DNA of 64,000 nt from JALONH01 sp046329235 (GCA_046329235.1 JAXLVA010000001.1:248001-312000); one strand, 5' to 3'. Positions 9,399 to 19,068 are shown, counted from the stretch's first letter. The notes: generated by a model not told the origin, from the letters alone. A program made the numbers and translations.

Positions 9399-10651
9399 AA
9401 TTAATTCAAAAAACATTTATCTATTATCTGATCTATTCGTCCTTTATTTTTACCATTGGTACGGTAGTTTTTTTCTTTTCTATTAAAGGAATTCTTTTTG
9501 AAGGTATTGATGATACCATGCATCATGAGAAATTGCAGTTGTTGGAAAACTTTAAATATGAAAAAGATTTCAGTGCGTTTCAAGAATCCGATTATTTACA
9601 AGTTGTAAAATTAACGGCTCCCCAGCCCACCTTTGAGAGGTATTCAACAGTTCAAATTTTCGATAGTATTAATGGAGTGTCTATAGATTATAGACAATTA
9701 CATACAGTAGCAGTTTACGATAATCATCATTATGAAATAATAATTAGACAATCGTTAACAGATGTTAAAACGCTGATCAATTCAATTTTACCTATCGAAA
9801 TGATATTGTTCATTGGGTTGATTATTGGGATATTAATTATTAATAGATTAGTTGCCAAAAAGATTTGGGCCCCTTTTTATGATATTTTAGGTAAACTATC
9901 CGAGTATGAAGCCTCTAGATTACAAGTTATTCCAGCCCTTCCCACGGGTGTTTTTGAATTTGATGAATTGAATAAAGGGGTTGAAAAGATGACTAATAAA
10001 ATCTATAACGATTATGTGAGTCAAAAAGAATTTCATGAGTATTCATCGCATGAATTACAAACGCCTCTTGCTATTATTCGAAATAAATTAGAGCTATTAA
10101 TACAATCTAAAAATTTAACGGAAGATGATTTACAAATCATAAGTTCCTTGTTTGATGCCGTCAGAAGATTATCGTCCTTGAATAAGAATTTATTGTTATT
10201 GTCTAAGATTGATAATAATCAATTCGCTTCTACAGGTGAGGTTAAAGTGGATGAATTGGTTAATCATCAAATCAATATGTTATATGAAATTATGGATGAA
10301 AAAGGTATTCGAATAGAGACGGATATTGAGCATGGTGTAGAATTAAATGCCAACTATTTTCTAATGGAAACATTGTTGTTTAATCTATTTAGTAATGCAA
10401 TAAACCATAATATAAATGAAGGATTTATAAAAGTAATCCTTACTTCAAAGGAATTGATTGTTCAAAATTCAGGTCCTGTTTTCGAAGGGGATACTCGAGT
10501 ACTTTTTGATCGATTTAGAAAACGTCCGGATTCAGAAAACTCAGTAGGTTTAGGGCTTTCTTTAGTTAAAAAGATTGTGGAAGTAAATCAGTTTAACATA
10601 GAATACTCTGTAGATAAGCAGGTTCATTCTGTTAAATTGATATTTAACTAG
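9395..10651 (+). CDS. membrane sensor histidine kinase
   Basis: This is the partner kinase of the preceding regulator. Two membrane helices (about 10-31 and 130-150) enclose a ~100-residue periplasmic sensing region with no recognisable fold. The HisKA motif FHEYSSHELQTPLAII puts the phosphorylated His at residue 219. The ATPase domain has an N box (LFNLFSNAINHN) and a glycine-rich G2 box (NSVGLGLSLVKKI). Its D/G1 box is degenerate (VQNSGPVF). There is no clear HAMP domain, only a short linker. It overlaps the regulator by 4 bp. Confidence 0.94.
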   Translation: MKLIQKTFIYYLIYSSFIFTIGTVVFFFSIKGILFEGIDDTMHHEKLQLLENFKYEKDFSAFQESDYLQVVKLTAPQPTFERYSTVQIFDSINGVSIDYRQLHTVAVYDNHHYEIIIRQSLTDVKTLINSILPIEMILFIGLIIGILIINRLVAKKIWAPFYDILGKLSEYEASRLQVIPALPTGVFEFDELNKGVEKMTNKIYNDYVSQKEFHEYSSHELQTPLAIIRNKLELLIQSKNLTEDDLQIISSLFDAVRRLSSLNKNLLLLSKIDNNQFASTGEVKVDELVNHQINMLYEIMDEKGIRIETDIEHGVELNANYFLMETLLFNLFSNAINHNINEGFIKVILTSKELIVQNSGPVFEGDTRVLFDRFRKRPDSENSVGLGLSLVKKIVEVNQFNIEYSVDKQVHSVKLIFN

Positions 10652-10738
10652 TTGTCTTTTAGGTTTTTGTATTCTTTAGAATTGCTACAGAATTCGTTCG
10701 TAAATTACCCATATGTATGGATATTATAAATAATTACG

Positions 10739-13240
10739 ATGGATGTTGCAGTAAATCACTCCTTTCAGTTAGAACATGTTTTATCTGAAATAAAACATTT
10801 TTTACCGGCACAAGCCCCTCTTAAAGACTTCGTACATCATAATTCATTACATGCATTTCAACATGATAGTTTCTATGATGCACTTGAAAAAGCATCTGTC
10901 ATCTTTGGTTACAAAACTACTTTATTAATAGAAGATTATCGCTCCTTATATAAGGAAGGTAGAATCAATCATGATATATTAATTGAATTAATCAATCAAA
11001 AGAAAGGGACTTCTCAACTTTCAGTTTGGTTAGACAAATTACGAAACAAAGAGTATTCCAATCAACGATTACCACGTGTTGGGAATCTTCGAAAGTTATG
11101 GAAGGCAACCTATGATATCGATTTAGATTCATTAGTTCACCCTGTATTATTTAGAGTTTTATGTAGTTATTTGGATCAAGGAATTTCTATTTGGAATTTC
11201 CCTGTTCATCCTCGAGGGTTTATATATTCATTAAAAGAGATTGAACGAAATTCAGGAACTAGTTTTTTTAAAACAAAACAAGTAAAAGAGTTTTTTTTAA
11301 ATCAAACATTCTCCATTGAATCCTTATTGGAAATGCTGGTGGGTGTTAATTCAAAGTTATATACTAATTATTTATTTGATCAGCAGTTTAATCATCCGGG
11401 TTGGTCTGGTATTGTTTCTGTTGTTGAAGATAATTCATCTACGTTGTTAGATAAGCGAAAGATTACGTTGAATGAAATGATTCAATTTGAACTTTTACTT
11501 GAATATGATGCATTGCAATATCAATTAGGTGACTCATGGAAAACAATTGACCAATTGTATCAAGGGAATTCGATTGAATTGTTTGACACTATTCCTCATG
11601 ATGAAGCATTTGAAGTAGTGACGTTATGGCAAGATGCTTTCGAATGGACTTATTATGATCAGGTAATTGCAGGTATTAATGATATTCAAACCATTGAGCG
11701 GAAAGTTTCTCAGAAGTCCTTTCAAGCAATGTTTTGTATCGATGATAGAGAAGGGTCTATTCGTAGGTATGTAGAAACAGCGGATCCTAATAGCGAAACA
11801 TTTGGAACGCCGGGCTTCTTTAACGTAGAGTTTTATTTTGTCCCTGAGAACGGAAAGTTTATGACTAAACTTTGTCCCGCTCCCATGAATCCGAAATATT
11901 TAATTAAAGAGGTAGGCATAAAAAAGAAGTGGAAAAAAGAATTAGATTTTTCAAAAGATAGTCACTCTTTATTCAGAGGGTGGTTGTATTCCATACTAAT
12001 AGGTTTTTGGTCCATCCTTAAATTATTCAGATATATATTCAAACCTACGATGAGTCCGGCGGTGGCTTCTTCATTCAGACATATGGAAAAGGATTCCATG
12101 TTAACGATTGAGTATGATGAAGCTAATCCAAATGAAAAGAAATTACAGGTTGGGTTTACTATCAGTGAAATGACTGATCGAGTAGAAGGATTGTTAAAGA
12201 GTATAGGGCTGATAGATAATTTTGCTCGTATTGTATATGTGATAGGTCATGGATCAAGCAGTATTAATAATCCACATTATGCAGCTTATGACTGCGGAGC
12301 GTGCTGTGGTAGACCCGGATCAGTGAATGCCAGAGTATTTAGTTTCATGGCAAATCATCCTCAAGTGAGAGTGGAGTTAACTAAGCGTGGTGTTTATATA
12401 CCGTTGAGCACTCAATTTGTTGGGGGACTACACGATACTACACGAGATGATATTCTGTTTTTCGATGAAAACAAATTAAACGGGGAGAACAAAACACTTC
12501 ATTTACAAAATGAAAAAGTCTTTGAGGTAGCATTAAATAATAATGCTAAAGAACGCTCAAGAAGATTTAAATCAATTAATACCAAAAAGACTCCGGCTCA
12601 AATACATGAAAAAGTAAGAACTAGATCAGTTTCTTTGTTTCAGCCTCGTCCTGAGCTGAACCATGCTACGAATGCTTTGTGTATCATTGGTAGTCGAATG
12701 ATGTCGAAAGGATTGTTTTTAGATAGAAGAGCCTTTTTTAATTCTTATAATTATAAAATTGACCCTGAAGGAAACTTCTTATATAATATCATAAAAGCTG
12801 CAGCACCTGTGTGTGGTGGTATAAATTTGGAATACTATTTTTCTAGAGTAGATAATCAAAAGTTAGGAGCCGGAACTAAGTTGCCACATAACGTGATGGG
12901 CTTGTTAGGAGTAGCCAATGGTATTGATGGGGATCTACGCCCTGGACTACCTAGTCAAATGATAGAAATACATGATCCAATTCGTTTGTTAATGATAGTG
13001 GAACAACATCCGGAGGTGGTCGAAAATGTAATACAACGTGATAAAAATACATTTGAGTGGTTTAATAAAAATTGGATACACTTAATAGTATATAATCCGG
13101 AAGTAAAAGAGTTTTATAAATGGAATGTCAATCACTTTGAACCGTATTCGATTGTGAATAGACAAATCGAACATACCAATGATATTACATCATTGATTGA
13201 GTCAAATGAAGATAATTTCCCAGTTTACGTTATTGATTAA
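10739..13240 (+). CDS. dabA: DabA (DUF2309/UPF0753), carbonic-anhydrase-like subunit of a CO2/bicarbonate pump
   Basis: DabA is the zinc-containing, beta-carbonic-anhydrase-like subunit of DAB inorganic-carbon transporters; with DabB it is proposed to convert CO2 to trapped bicarbonate using an ion gradient. At 833 residues it is full length. The zinc-site residues known from Halothiobacillus DabA (C351, D353, H524, C539) match Cys333 and Asp335 in FCIDDREGS, and His504 and Cys519 in VIGHGSSS...YDCGACC. The 2- and 15-residue spacings are identical. No signal peptide is present, as expected for a cytoplasmic peripheral subunit. dabB follows after 2 bp; the gene order A-B is the reverse of many known loci. 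Confidence 0.93.
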   Translation: MDVAVNHSFQLEHVLSEIKHFLPAQAPLKDFVHHNSLHAFQHDSFYDALEKASVIFGYKTTLLIEDYRSLYKEGRINHDILIELINQKKGTSQLSVWLDKLRNKEYSNQRLPRVGNLRKLWKATYDIDLDSLVHPVLFRVLCSYLDQGISIWNFPVHPRGFIYSLKEIERNSGTSFFKTKQVKEFFLNQTFSIESLLEMLVGVNSKLYTNYLFDQQFNHPGWSGIVSVVEDNSSTLLDKRKITLNEMIQFELLLEYDALQYQLGDSWKTIDQLYQGNSIELFDTIPHDEAFEVVTLWQDAFEWTYYDQVIAGINDIQTIERKVSQKSFQAMFCIDDREGSIRRYVETADPNSETFGTPGFFNVEFYFVPENGKFMTKLCPAPMNPKYLIKEVGIKKKWKKELDFSKDSHSLFRGWLYSILIGFWSILKLFRYIFKPTMSPAVASSFRHMEKDSMLTIEYDEANPNEKKLQVGFTISEMTDRVEGLLKSIGLIDNFARIVYVIGHGSSSINNPHYAAYDCGACCGRPGSVNARVFSFMANHPQVRVELTKRGVYIPLSTQFVGGLHDTTRDDILFFDENKLNGENKTLHLQNEKVFEVALNNNAKERSRRFKSINTKKTPAQIHEKVRTRSVSLFQPRPELNHATNALCIIGSRMMSKGLFLDRRAFFNSYNYKIDPEGNFLYNIIKAAAPVCGGINLEYYFSRVDNQKLGAGTKLPHNVMGLLGVANGIDGDLRPGLPSQMIEIHDPIRLLMIVEQHPEVVENVIQRDKNTFEWFNKNWIHLIVYNPEVKEFYKWNVNHFEPYSIVNRQIEHTNDITSLIESNEDNFPVYVID

Positions 13241-13242
13241 TT

Positions 13243-15111
13243 ATGACCATCATTATATTACAATTATTTATAATAATACCTATCCTTGGATTTCTAATTA
13301 CTTGGTTGATTCCAAGGACTCAGGAAAAATTAGTGTCTAGAAGTGTTCTTACAACTATTGCGATTCACTTTCTGTTGGTACTATCTTTCGTGATTTTATG
13401 GTTTATAAACGATAATAAACCTATTAATCTTAAAGAGTTTGTATTGTTTAAAGCTATCGGTTTTGAATTCTTTATTGATTTTTATTTTGATGAAATTACA
13501 GCAGTATTTAGTGTCGTAGGGTCTTTCTTGACTTTGTTAATCACTATGTATAGTAGTGATTATTTGCATAGAGAAAAGGGGTTCAAACGTTTCTTTAACA
13601 CGATACAGTTCTTTTATATTGGTTATAACTTAATCATCTTCTCCGGTAACTTAGAAACGTTGTTCATTGGATGGGAAATTCTGGGGGTGTCTTCGTTTTT
13701 GTTAATTGCTTTTTATGCAGATCGTTTTCTGCCGGTTAAAAATGCAATAAAAGTTTTTTCTATGTATCGAGTAGGGGACATAGGAATAATAATAGCCATG
13801 TGGTTAAGCCATCATTTATGGCATGAGAATATTACGTTTAGTAAATTAAATAATTTTGAATTAGTACACGAACACTTGGAATCGCACACCTGGATTGGGG
13901 TAGGTATTTCATTTATGTTGTTACTGTCAGCTTGTGTAAAATCAGCTCAATTGCCCTTTTCATCATGGTTGCCAAGAGCCATGGAAGGGCCTACACCTTC
14001 TACGGCTATTTTCTACGGGTCTTTAGCAGTACATTTAGGCGTGTTCTTATTATTAAGAACATTTCACTTTTGGGAACATCAATTGTCTATTCGTATTTTG
14101 ATAGGTGTAGTAGGTTTGTTCACTAGTTTCGTCGCCTCATCTATTGCTAGGGCACAGTCTTCTATAAAAAGCCAAATTGCTTATTCTTCCATTTCTCAAA
14201 TAGGAATAATATTTATTGAGGTTTCTTTAGGGTTGCATACTTTAGCTTTGATACATTTTGCAGGTAATGCATTTCTTAGAACGTATCAATTATTAGTCTC
14301 TCCTTCGGTAGTCAGTTATTTAATAAGAGAGAAATTTTATGCAGAGATTCCTAAAGAGAATACGATTATGCAGATTCTTCCAAAACGTATAAAACTATAC
14401 ATATATGTTTTAAGTGTGAAGGAGTGGAATTTAGATTTATGGATGTATAAAGTGTATTGGTCTCCATTGCGTCAACTAGGTAGAATACTAACCAAATTAT
14501 CATTTACCTTTTGGATGGCATTGACTTTACCAATATGGTTAGCTTGTTTTTATTTCTATCCTTTCATAGTTCTTCCTGAATATTTAAAAAATGCAGTACC
14601 TATTTCATTTGCTTTAGTTAGTTTTCTGTTGACTCTAAGAGCATTTGGTGAAAAGCAAAATGCTTATGTTGCCTGGGTGTTATTAATATATAACCACTTT
14701 TGGATAGCATTAAGTATCATGTATAATGAGTTTTTTAAAAACGACCAATTATTCCTTTATCTGAGTGGTGTAGTTGTTTCCGGAATTATTGGATTGGTAT
14801 TCCTGCATCTTTTAAAGAAAAAAGAAGGGACGTTAAACTTAATTAAATATCAAGGTTTATCTAAAGAATATGAACTTCTGGATATAGGGTTCTTAATTGC
14901 CTGTTTAGGGTTATCCGGGTTCCCCATTACCCCTACTTTTGTAGGAGAGGATTTGTTGTTTACTCATATTCATGAAGATCAAGCTTCTTTAGCTATTTTA
15001 ACGGCATTGTCTTATGTGGTTGAAGGTTTGGCTATTATGAGAGTATACGCTAAGTTATTTATGGGGCCAAGCGTCAAGAAATTTGATGATGTAGCCTATA
15101 AATCCTCCTAA
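13243..15111 (+). CDS. dabB: DabB, NuoL-like ion-conducting membrane subunit
   Basis: This polytopic inner-membrane protein of the NuoL/MrpA/antiporter family (proton_antipo_M) would form the ion channel of the DAB pump. Family landmarks are FIGWEILGVSSFLLI (the TM5 Glu), YRVGDIG, and CVKSAQLPFSSWLPRAMEGPTP with the TM7 Lys. The later HFAGNAFLRTYQLLVSPS looks more like DUF2309-partner proteins than true complex I NuoL, where a Lys is usual. At 622 residues it is somewhat long for DabB, with extra helices in the second half. No other nuo genes lie nearby, and the 2 bp gap to dabA argues for the transporter role. Confidence 0.9.
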   Translation: MTIIILQLFIIIPILGFLITWLIPRTQEKLVSRSVLTTIAIHFLLVLSFVILWFINDNKPINLKEFVLFKAIGFEFFIDFYFDEITAVFSVVGSFLTLLITMYSSDYLHREKGFKRFFNTIQFFYIGYNLIIFSGNLETLFIGWEILGVSSFLLIAFYADRFLPVKNAIKVFSMYRVGDIGIIIAMWLSHHLWHENITFSKLNNFELVHEHLESHTWIGVGISFMLLLSACVKSAQLPFSSWLPRAMEGPTPSTAIFYGSLAVHLGVFLLLRTFHFWEHQLSIRILIGVVGLFTSFVASSIARAQSSIKSQIAYSSISQIGIIFIEVSLGLHTLALIHFAGNAFLRTYQLLVSPSVVSYLIREKFYAEIPKENTIMQILPKRIKLYIYVLSVKEWNLDLWMYKVYWSPLRQLGRILTKLSFTFWMALTLPIWLACFYFYPFIVLPEYLKNAVPISFALVSFLLTLRAFGEKQNAYVAWVLLIYNHFWIALSIMYNEFFKNDQLFLYLSGVVVSGIIGLVFLHLLKKKEGTLNLIKYQGLSKEYELLDIGFLIACLGLSGFPITPTFVGEDLLFTHIHEDQASLAILTALSYVVEGLAIMRVYAKLFMGPSVKKFDDVAYKSS

Positions 15112-15189
15112 AATCAATATCATATACAGAATCAATACAGAATTGACTTATACATTTACAATCAACACACACAATAAAATAAAACCAAT

Positions 15190-16182
15190 ATGCATTTCAA
15201 TTTAGACTCAGTAGTTCAGAATTTTACCAGTGCGCCGGTATTATTCTTCTTTCTAGGGATCATTGCGATTCTTATTAAGTCAGATTTGGAAGTTCCTCCT
15301 GCTATTGCCAAATTTTTCTCTTTGTACCTGTTGTTTCATATCGGTATCGAAGGGGGAGAAGGTTTATTACACAGTGGATTTACCAAAGAAATTAGTTACG
15401 TCCTAGGTGCATGTATGGTTATGGCCTTGATTGTTCCATTCTTGGCCTACTTTGTCTTAAGAATTAAGTTGGATGTTTATAATGCCGGTGCTATTGCTGC
15501 TACCTATGGTTCTGTGAGTGCGGTAACATTTGCAACAGCACAATCTTTTTTAACATCACAAGGTGAAGAATATGGTGGTTACATGGTGGCAGGTATGGCT
15601 CTAATGGAATCGCCGGCAATCATCATTGGTCTTTTATTAATTAGAAAATATGCTGTAGAAGAGAACAACGATTTAGAAACTAAGAAAACACAAGGTATTG
15701 GTCATATTTTGAAAGAAGCTTTAACGAGTGGTTCTATCGTATTATTGATTGGTGCTATGATTATCGGATATGTAGCTGGTGAAAAAGGCGAAAGAGATTT
15801 ACACCCGTTCGTTTCCGAAATTTATAAAGGTATGTTAGCTCTTTACTTATTAGATATGGGCATTGTAGCCGGAAGTAGATTATCTGTATTGAAAAAATCA
15901 GGAGCATTCTTAGTGGGCTTTGGTATTATTGTTCCATTGGTGAACGCTACTCTTGGAATTATGATTGCAATGATGTTGGGATTAAGTCATGGTGATGCTT
16001 TGTTATTCACTATACTTTGTGCGAGTGCTTCCTATATTGCAGTACCTGCGGCTATGCGTATGGCAGTACCTCAGGCTAATATGAGTTTACTAATACCTAT
16101 GTCGTTAGGTGTGACATTCTCATTCAATGTAATTATCGGTATACCGGTTTATTACTCTGTTATTCAACAGCTGTGGAATTGA
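15190..16182 (+). CDS. sbtA: SbtA-like sodium-dependent bicarbonate permease (DUF897)
   Basis: This is an integral membrane protein of the SbtA family, which in cyanobacteria imports bicarbonate with Na+. The 330 residues form about ten helices in two similar halves. The first half contains FHIGIEGGEGL and AATYGSVSAVTFATAQ, the second CASASYIAVPAAMRMAVPQAN; these glycine/serine-rich loops are typical of the family. No gene for the PII-like regulator SbtB is adjacent. The 78 bp gap after dabB contains A/C-rich sequence with no clear terminator, so cotranscription with dabAB is possible. A terminator follows the gene. Confidence 0.9.
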   Translation: MHFNLDSVVQNFTSAPVLFFFLGIIAILIKSDLEVPPAIAKFFSLYLLFHIGIEGGEGLLHSGFTKEISYVLGACMVMALIVPFLAYFVLRIKLDVYNAGAIAATYGSVSAVTFATAQSFLTSQGEEYGGYMVAGMALMESPAIIIGLLLIRKYAVEENNDLETKKTQGIGHILKEALTSGSIVLLIGAMIIGYVAGEKGERDLHPFVSEIYKGMLALYLLDMGIVAGSRLSVLKKSGAFLVGFGIIVPLVNATLGIMIAMMLGLSHGDALLFTILCASASYIAVPAAMRMAVPQANMSLLIPMSLGVTFSFNVIIGIPVYYSVIQQLWN

Positions 16183-16199
16183 TAAAAGGTTGGGCGTTT

Positions 16200-16246
16200 C
16201 AGGTATATCCATAATATTCAAAAGGATATACCTGTTCTTTTTTTTA
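16200..16246 (+). terminator. intrinsic terminator after sbtA
   Basis: The 11 bp inverted repeat CAGGTATATCC (16200-16210) / GGATATACCTG (16224-16234) is followed by a run of T with one C. It separates the carbon-uptake genes from the porin gene, which must then have its own promoter or rely on read-through. Confidence 0.88.
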
Positions 16247-16287
16247 TTATTTTGCATTAATTCTGACAACTACATACAACACTATTT

Positions 16288-17703
16288 ATGTTCAAGAAAA
16301 TTGTCTTTATCGTTTTTACGACGTTAAATATCTATACCATCAATGCACAGGACTCCGCTAAAGTAGTGAGCAAGAAACCTGCCCCGGAACCATTCAAGCC
16401 TGTAAAACTAAAGTTGAATGATGACGGTAGCCGATTTCTACAATTTACCGGATTGGTTCAGACTTGGGCGCGTTATACCGATTTAAATCCGGGAACGACT
16501 ATTAACGGATTTAGTGAGTCAAATACATTTGATGTAGGTATTCGTAGAGCTCGCTTTCAAATGATAGGTCAGTTATCCGATAAAGTTTTCTTTTATTCTC
16601 AAGTAGGGATGAATAGTTTTTCTTACTTATCAGAAAGAAAATATGGTTTCTTTATCCATGACATTATCGGGGAATATCAGGTTTGTAAAAAGTTGTCTAT
16701 TGGTGCAGGTCTAAATTCATGGGTAGGTCCGCTACGATTTTCGTCGCCATCTGTAGGTACTATCATGGGAATGGATTTGCCAATTTTTCAACAAACAACA
16801 AATGATATCAATGATCAATTTGTTCGTCGATTAGGAATTTATGGAAAAGGAAAAATTGGCAAATTGGATTATCGAGTAAGTATTACGAAACCATTTATTG
16901 TTAATTATAATAAAGCTATTCCTATACCCGGATCACAAGGTAGTGTGCCGTTATTAGGAGCATTGGCAAATGATGTTTCCACTTTCTCTATTAAAAATCC
17001 GAATCCACAATTCAACGGTTATTTCATGTATCAAATGAAGGATCAAGAATCGGATAAAACGCCCTATAACGTAGGGTCTTATTTAGGAGCGAAGGAGATT
17101 TTTAATATTGGTTTCGGAGCACAATATCAAAAAGATGCTGTTTGGCATAAAGAATTAAATAGCTCAACAGGTAATATAGATACTATTTCTACCGCGTATG
17201 CAACTACTGGTGTAGATGTGTTTTATGAAAAACCATTGAATAAAACTAAAGGTAATTTGATTCATGTTTATGCAAGCTGGTTGTATAGTAATTATGGAAA
17301 AAACTACATTCGAAATTTTGCTCCTATGAATCCTGCAGACGGAGGAAGTGCCGGATATAATGGAATTTCTCCATACAATAGTGGGGGAGGAGCTGCTTTT
17401 CCTATGAATGGTACAGGAAATACCTTTTTTATACAAGCAGGCTATAAATTTAAAAAGGATTTATTAGGAAATTGTGGTACATTGATGCCATATACCATGT
17501 TACAATATTCTAAATTTGATGCTTTAAACGCTGCTGTCGTAGTATATGATTTAGGGATAAATTGGTTACACATGGGACATAATTCAAAGCTTAGTTTAAA
17601 TTATCAAAACAGACCCTATTTAATTCAAACAAGCATTACAGAACCTGTAAAGGTAGATGCTCGTAAAGGGATGTGGGTGTTACAGTATCAAGTTTCATTC
17701 TAA
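16288..17703 (+). CDS. outer-membrane porin-like beta-barrel protein
   Basis: This secreted protein of 471 residues has a signal peptide (about MFKKIVFIVFTTLNIYTINA, cut before QDS). After it comes RFLQFTGLVQTWARYT and then alternating beta strands that end in an aromatic residue (VLQYQVSF), the hallmark of outer-membrane barrels. The layout resembles phosphate-selective porin O/P-type proteins of Bacteroidota. The substrate is not evident; its place behind sbtA makes passage of anions such as bicarbonate attractive, but this is inference. A small gene follows after 12 bp. Confidence 0.8.
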   Translation: MFKKIVFIVFTTLNIYTINAQDSAKVVSKKPAPEPFKPVKLKLNDDGSRFLQFTGLVQTWARYTDLNPGTTINGFSESNTFDVGIRRARFQMIGQLSDKVFFYSQVGMNSFSYLSERKYGFFIHDIIGEYQVCKKLSIGAGLNSWVGPLRFSSPSVGTIMGMDLPIFQQTTNDINDQFVRRLGIYGKGKIGKLDYRVSITKPFIVNYNKAIPIPGSQGSVPLLGALANDVSTFSIKNPNPQFNGYFMYQMKDQESDKTPYNVGSYLGAKEIFNIGFGAQYQKDAVWHKELNSSTGNIDTISTAYATTGVDVFYEKPLNKTKGNLIHVYASWLYSNYGKNYIRNFAPMNPADGGSAGYNGISPYNSGGGAAFPMNGTGNTFFIQAGYKFKKDLLGNCGTLMPYTMLQYSKFDALNAAVVVYDLGINWLHMGHNSKLSLNYQNRPYLIQTSITEPVKVDARKGMWVLQYQVSF

Positions 17704-17715
17704 AAATAGAAGAAT

Positions 17716-18144
17716 ATGGCATTTAATATATTTAGAAAATCAACCAAAGAGGTAAAAGGATATTTGATGGAGTACTTACGTGTACTTAATCAAGAGGGGA
17801 AAGACCATCCGGCAGAAGTTCAAAAAATAATTGACATTGCAGAGAAGAATGGTATGCGTGGTATGGATATAAATACCTTAATTGCTGATATCGATGCCCA
17901 TAAAATCAAAGATCCTAAAGATGATAACGAGCGTTTTGAATTTATGAAGTACTTGGTACAATTAGTCGTGAACGATGATCAATTTAGTGACTCTGAAATG
18001 GACTTTTTGAAAGAGATGGGAGTTAGTGTAGGTTATCCAATCATGAAAGTGCCACAAATCATTCTGGAATTATATAATGGCTTTAAATATGAAGAGTCAG
18101 TGGATGATGTGAAGGCTAAAATCGATCAGTTATTGAAAGATTAA
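17716..18144 (+). CDS. TerB-like small cytoplasmic protein
   Basis: This is a 142-residue, soluble, helical and acidic protein. The central part FEFMKYLVQLVVNDDQFSDSEMDFLKEMG resembles the TerB/tellurite-resistance fold, in which an acidic DxxxxxxE segment sits between helices; the match is weak. It follows the porin gene after 12 bp and probably shares its transcript. It converges on rsgA, with which it shares a TTAA that supplies both stop codons. Its role in the carbon-uptake locus is unknown. Confidence 0.6.
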   Translation: MAFNIFRKSTKEVKGYLMEYLRVLNQEGKDHPAEVQKIIDIAEKNGMRGMDINTLIADIDAHKIKDPKDDNERFEFMKYLVQLVVNDDQFSDSEMDFLKEMGVSVGYPIMKVPQIILELYNGFKYEESVDDVKAKIDQLLKD

Positions 18145-19064
18145 CGATGCGTATCCTCTTCATTTAATATACTTAAATAACTATCATATCTGGAAGGTGC
18201 AATGTCTAAACTTTGCACCTTTTTCTTTACTTCGCAACCTGGTTCTTCCAGATGGCGACAGTTATGAAATTTACATGAACCTAGTAGTTTTCGCATTTCC
18301 GGGAAGTAATGCGCTAGTTCTTCATCCTCAATCTCAAATAACCCAAGTTCTTTTATTCCCGGAGTGTCAATGATTCTTCCGGTAGAATTAATTTCCATCA
18401 TTTCAGCGAAGGTAGTTGTGTGTTTCCCTTTGTTGGAATACTCTGAAATCTCACTGGTTTTAATAGATATATGAGGTAGGATGGTATTGATAAGACTTGA
18501 TTTCCCTACTCCCGAATGTCCGGAGAAAAGGCTGGTTTTATTTTCTAACAGGTTTTTTAGTTCTTCAATTCCTTCACCTGTTACTACGGATGTTGTTACT
18601 ACGGTGTAGCCTAAGTTTTCATATATAATTTTTAATGCTTGGTACAACTCCAAATCATCTTCATTATATAAATCCAGTTTGTTAAAAACAATGACTGCCG
18701 GAATTCTAAATGTTTCACAAGAAACTAAAAATCGATCTAAAAAACCGATGGAAGTACGTGGGGAATGAAGTGTTGCTACTAATATACTTTGGTCTATATT
18801 GGATGCTATTAAATGTCCGTGTGCAGTTTTGTGTGAAGATTTACGGATAATATAATTTTCCCGAGGTAAAATATCTTCGATGATACCTTGATTGGGTTGT
18901 GAACTGTCAATAATAAATTCAACACTGTCTCCAACCGCAATAGGATTAGTTACTTTTAAATCATTAATCTTAAATTTACCGCGTAAGCGACAAGCGTAAA
19001 ATACGTCATCTTCCCCTTTAACATTATACCAAGATCCGGTAGATTTAAAAACAACACCTTTCAT
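18141..19064 (-). CDS. rsgA: RsgA, ribosome-assembly GTPase
   Basis: This circularly permuted GTPase checks maturation of the 30S subunit. An N-terminal OB domain is followed by the G motifs in permuted order: G4 NKLD at residues 128-131, G1 GHSGVGKSS at 182-190 and G3 DTPG at 233-236. A C-terminal zinc finger uses Cys264, Cys269, His271 and Cys277. The length of 307 residues is normal. It starts 4 bp after the Kdo transferase gene, so the two form one minus-strand operon. Confidence 0.96.
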   Translation of the reverse strand: MKGVVFKSTGSWYNVKGEDDVFYACRLRGKFKINDLKVTNPIAVGDSVEFIIDSSQPNQGIIEDILPRENYIIRKSSHKTAHGHLIASNIDQSILVATLHSPRTSIGFLDRFLVSCETFRIPAVIVFNKLDLYNEDDLELYQALKIIYENLGYTVVTTSVVTGEGIEELKNLLENKTSLFSGHSGVGKSSLINTILPHISIKTSEISEYSNKGKHTTTFAEMMEINSTGRIIDTPGIKELGLFEIEDEELAHYFPEMRKLLGSCKFHNCRHLEEPGCEVKKKVQSLDIAPSRYDSYLSILNEEDTHR

Positions 19065-19068
19065 AGAT

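Noticed and set aside
10652..10738. dabA promoter
   Set aside because: TATTCTTTAG and TTTTTG strings are present but no combination matches the -33/-7 pattern; transcription from the sensor operon is equally possible.
13243..15111. Complex I subunit NuoL
   Set aside because: No other nuo genes are present; the gene follows dabA by 2 bp and the late HFAGNAFLRTYQLL segment fits DUF2309-partner proteins better.
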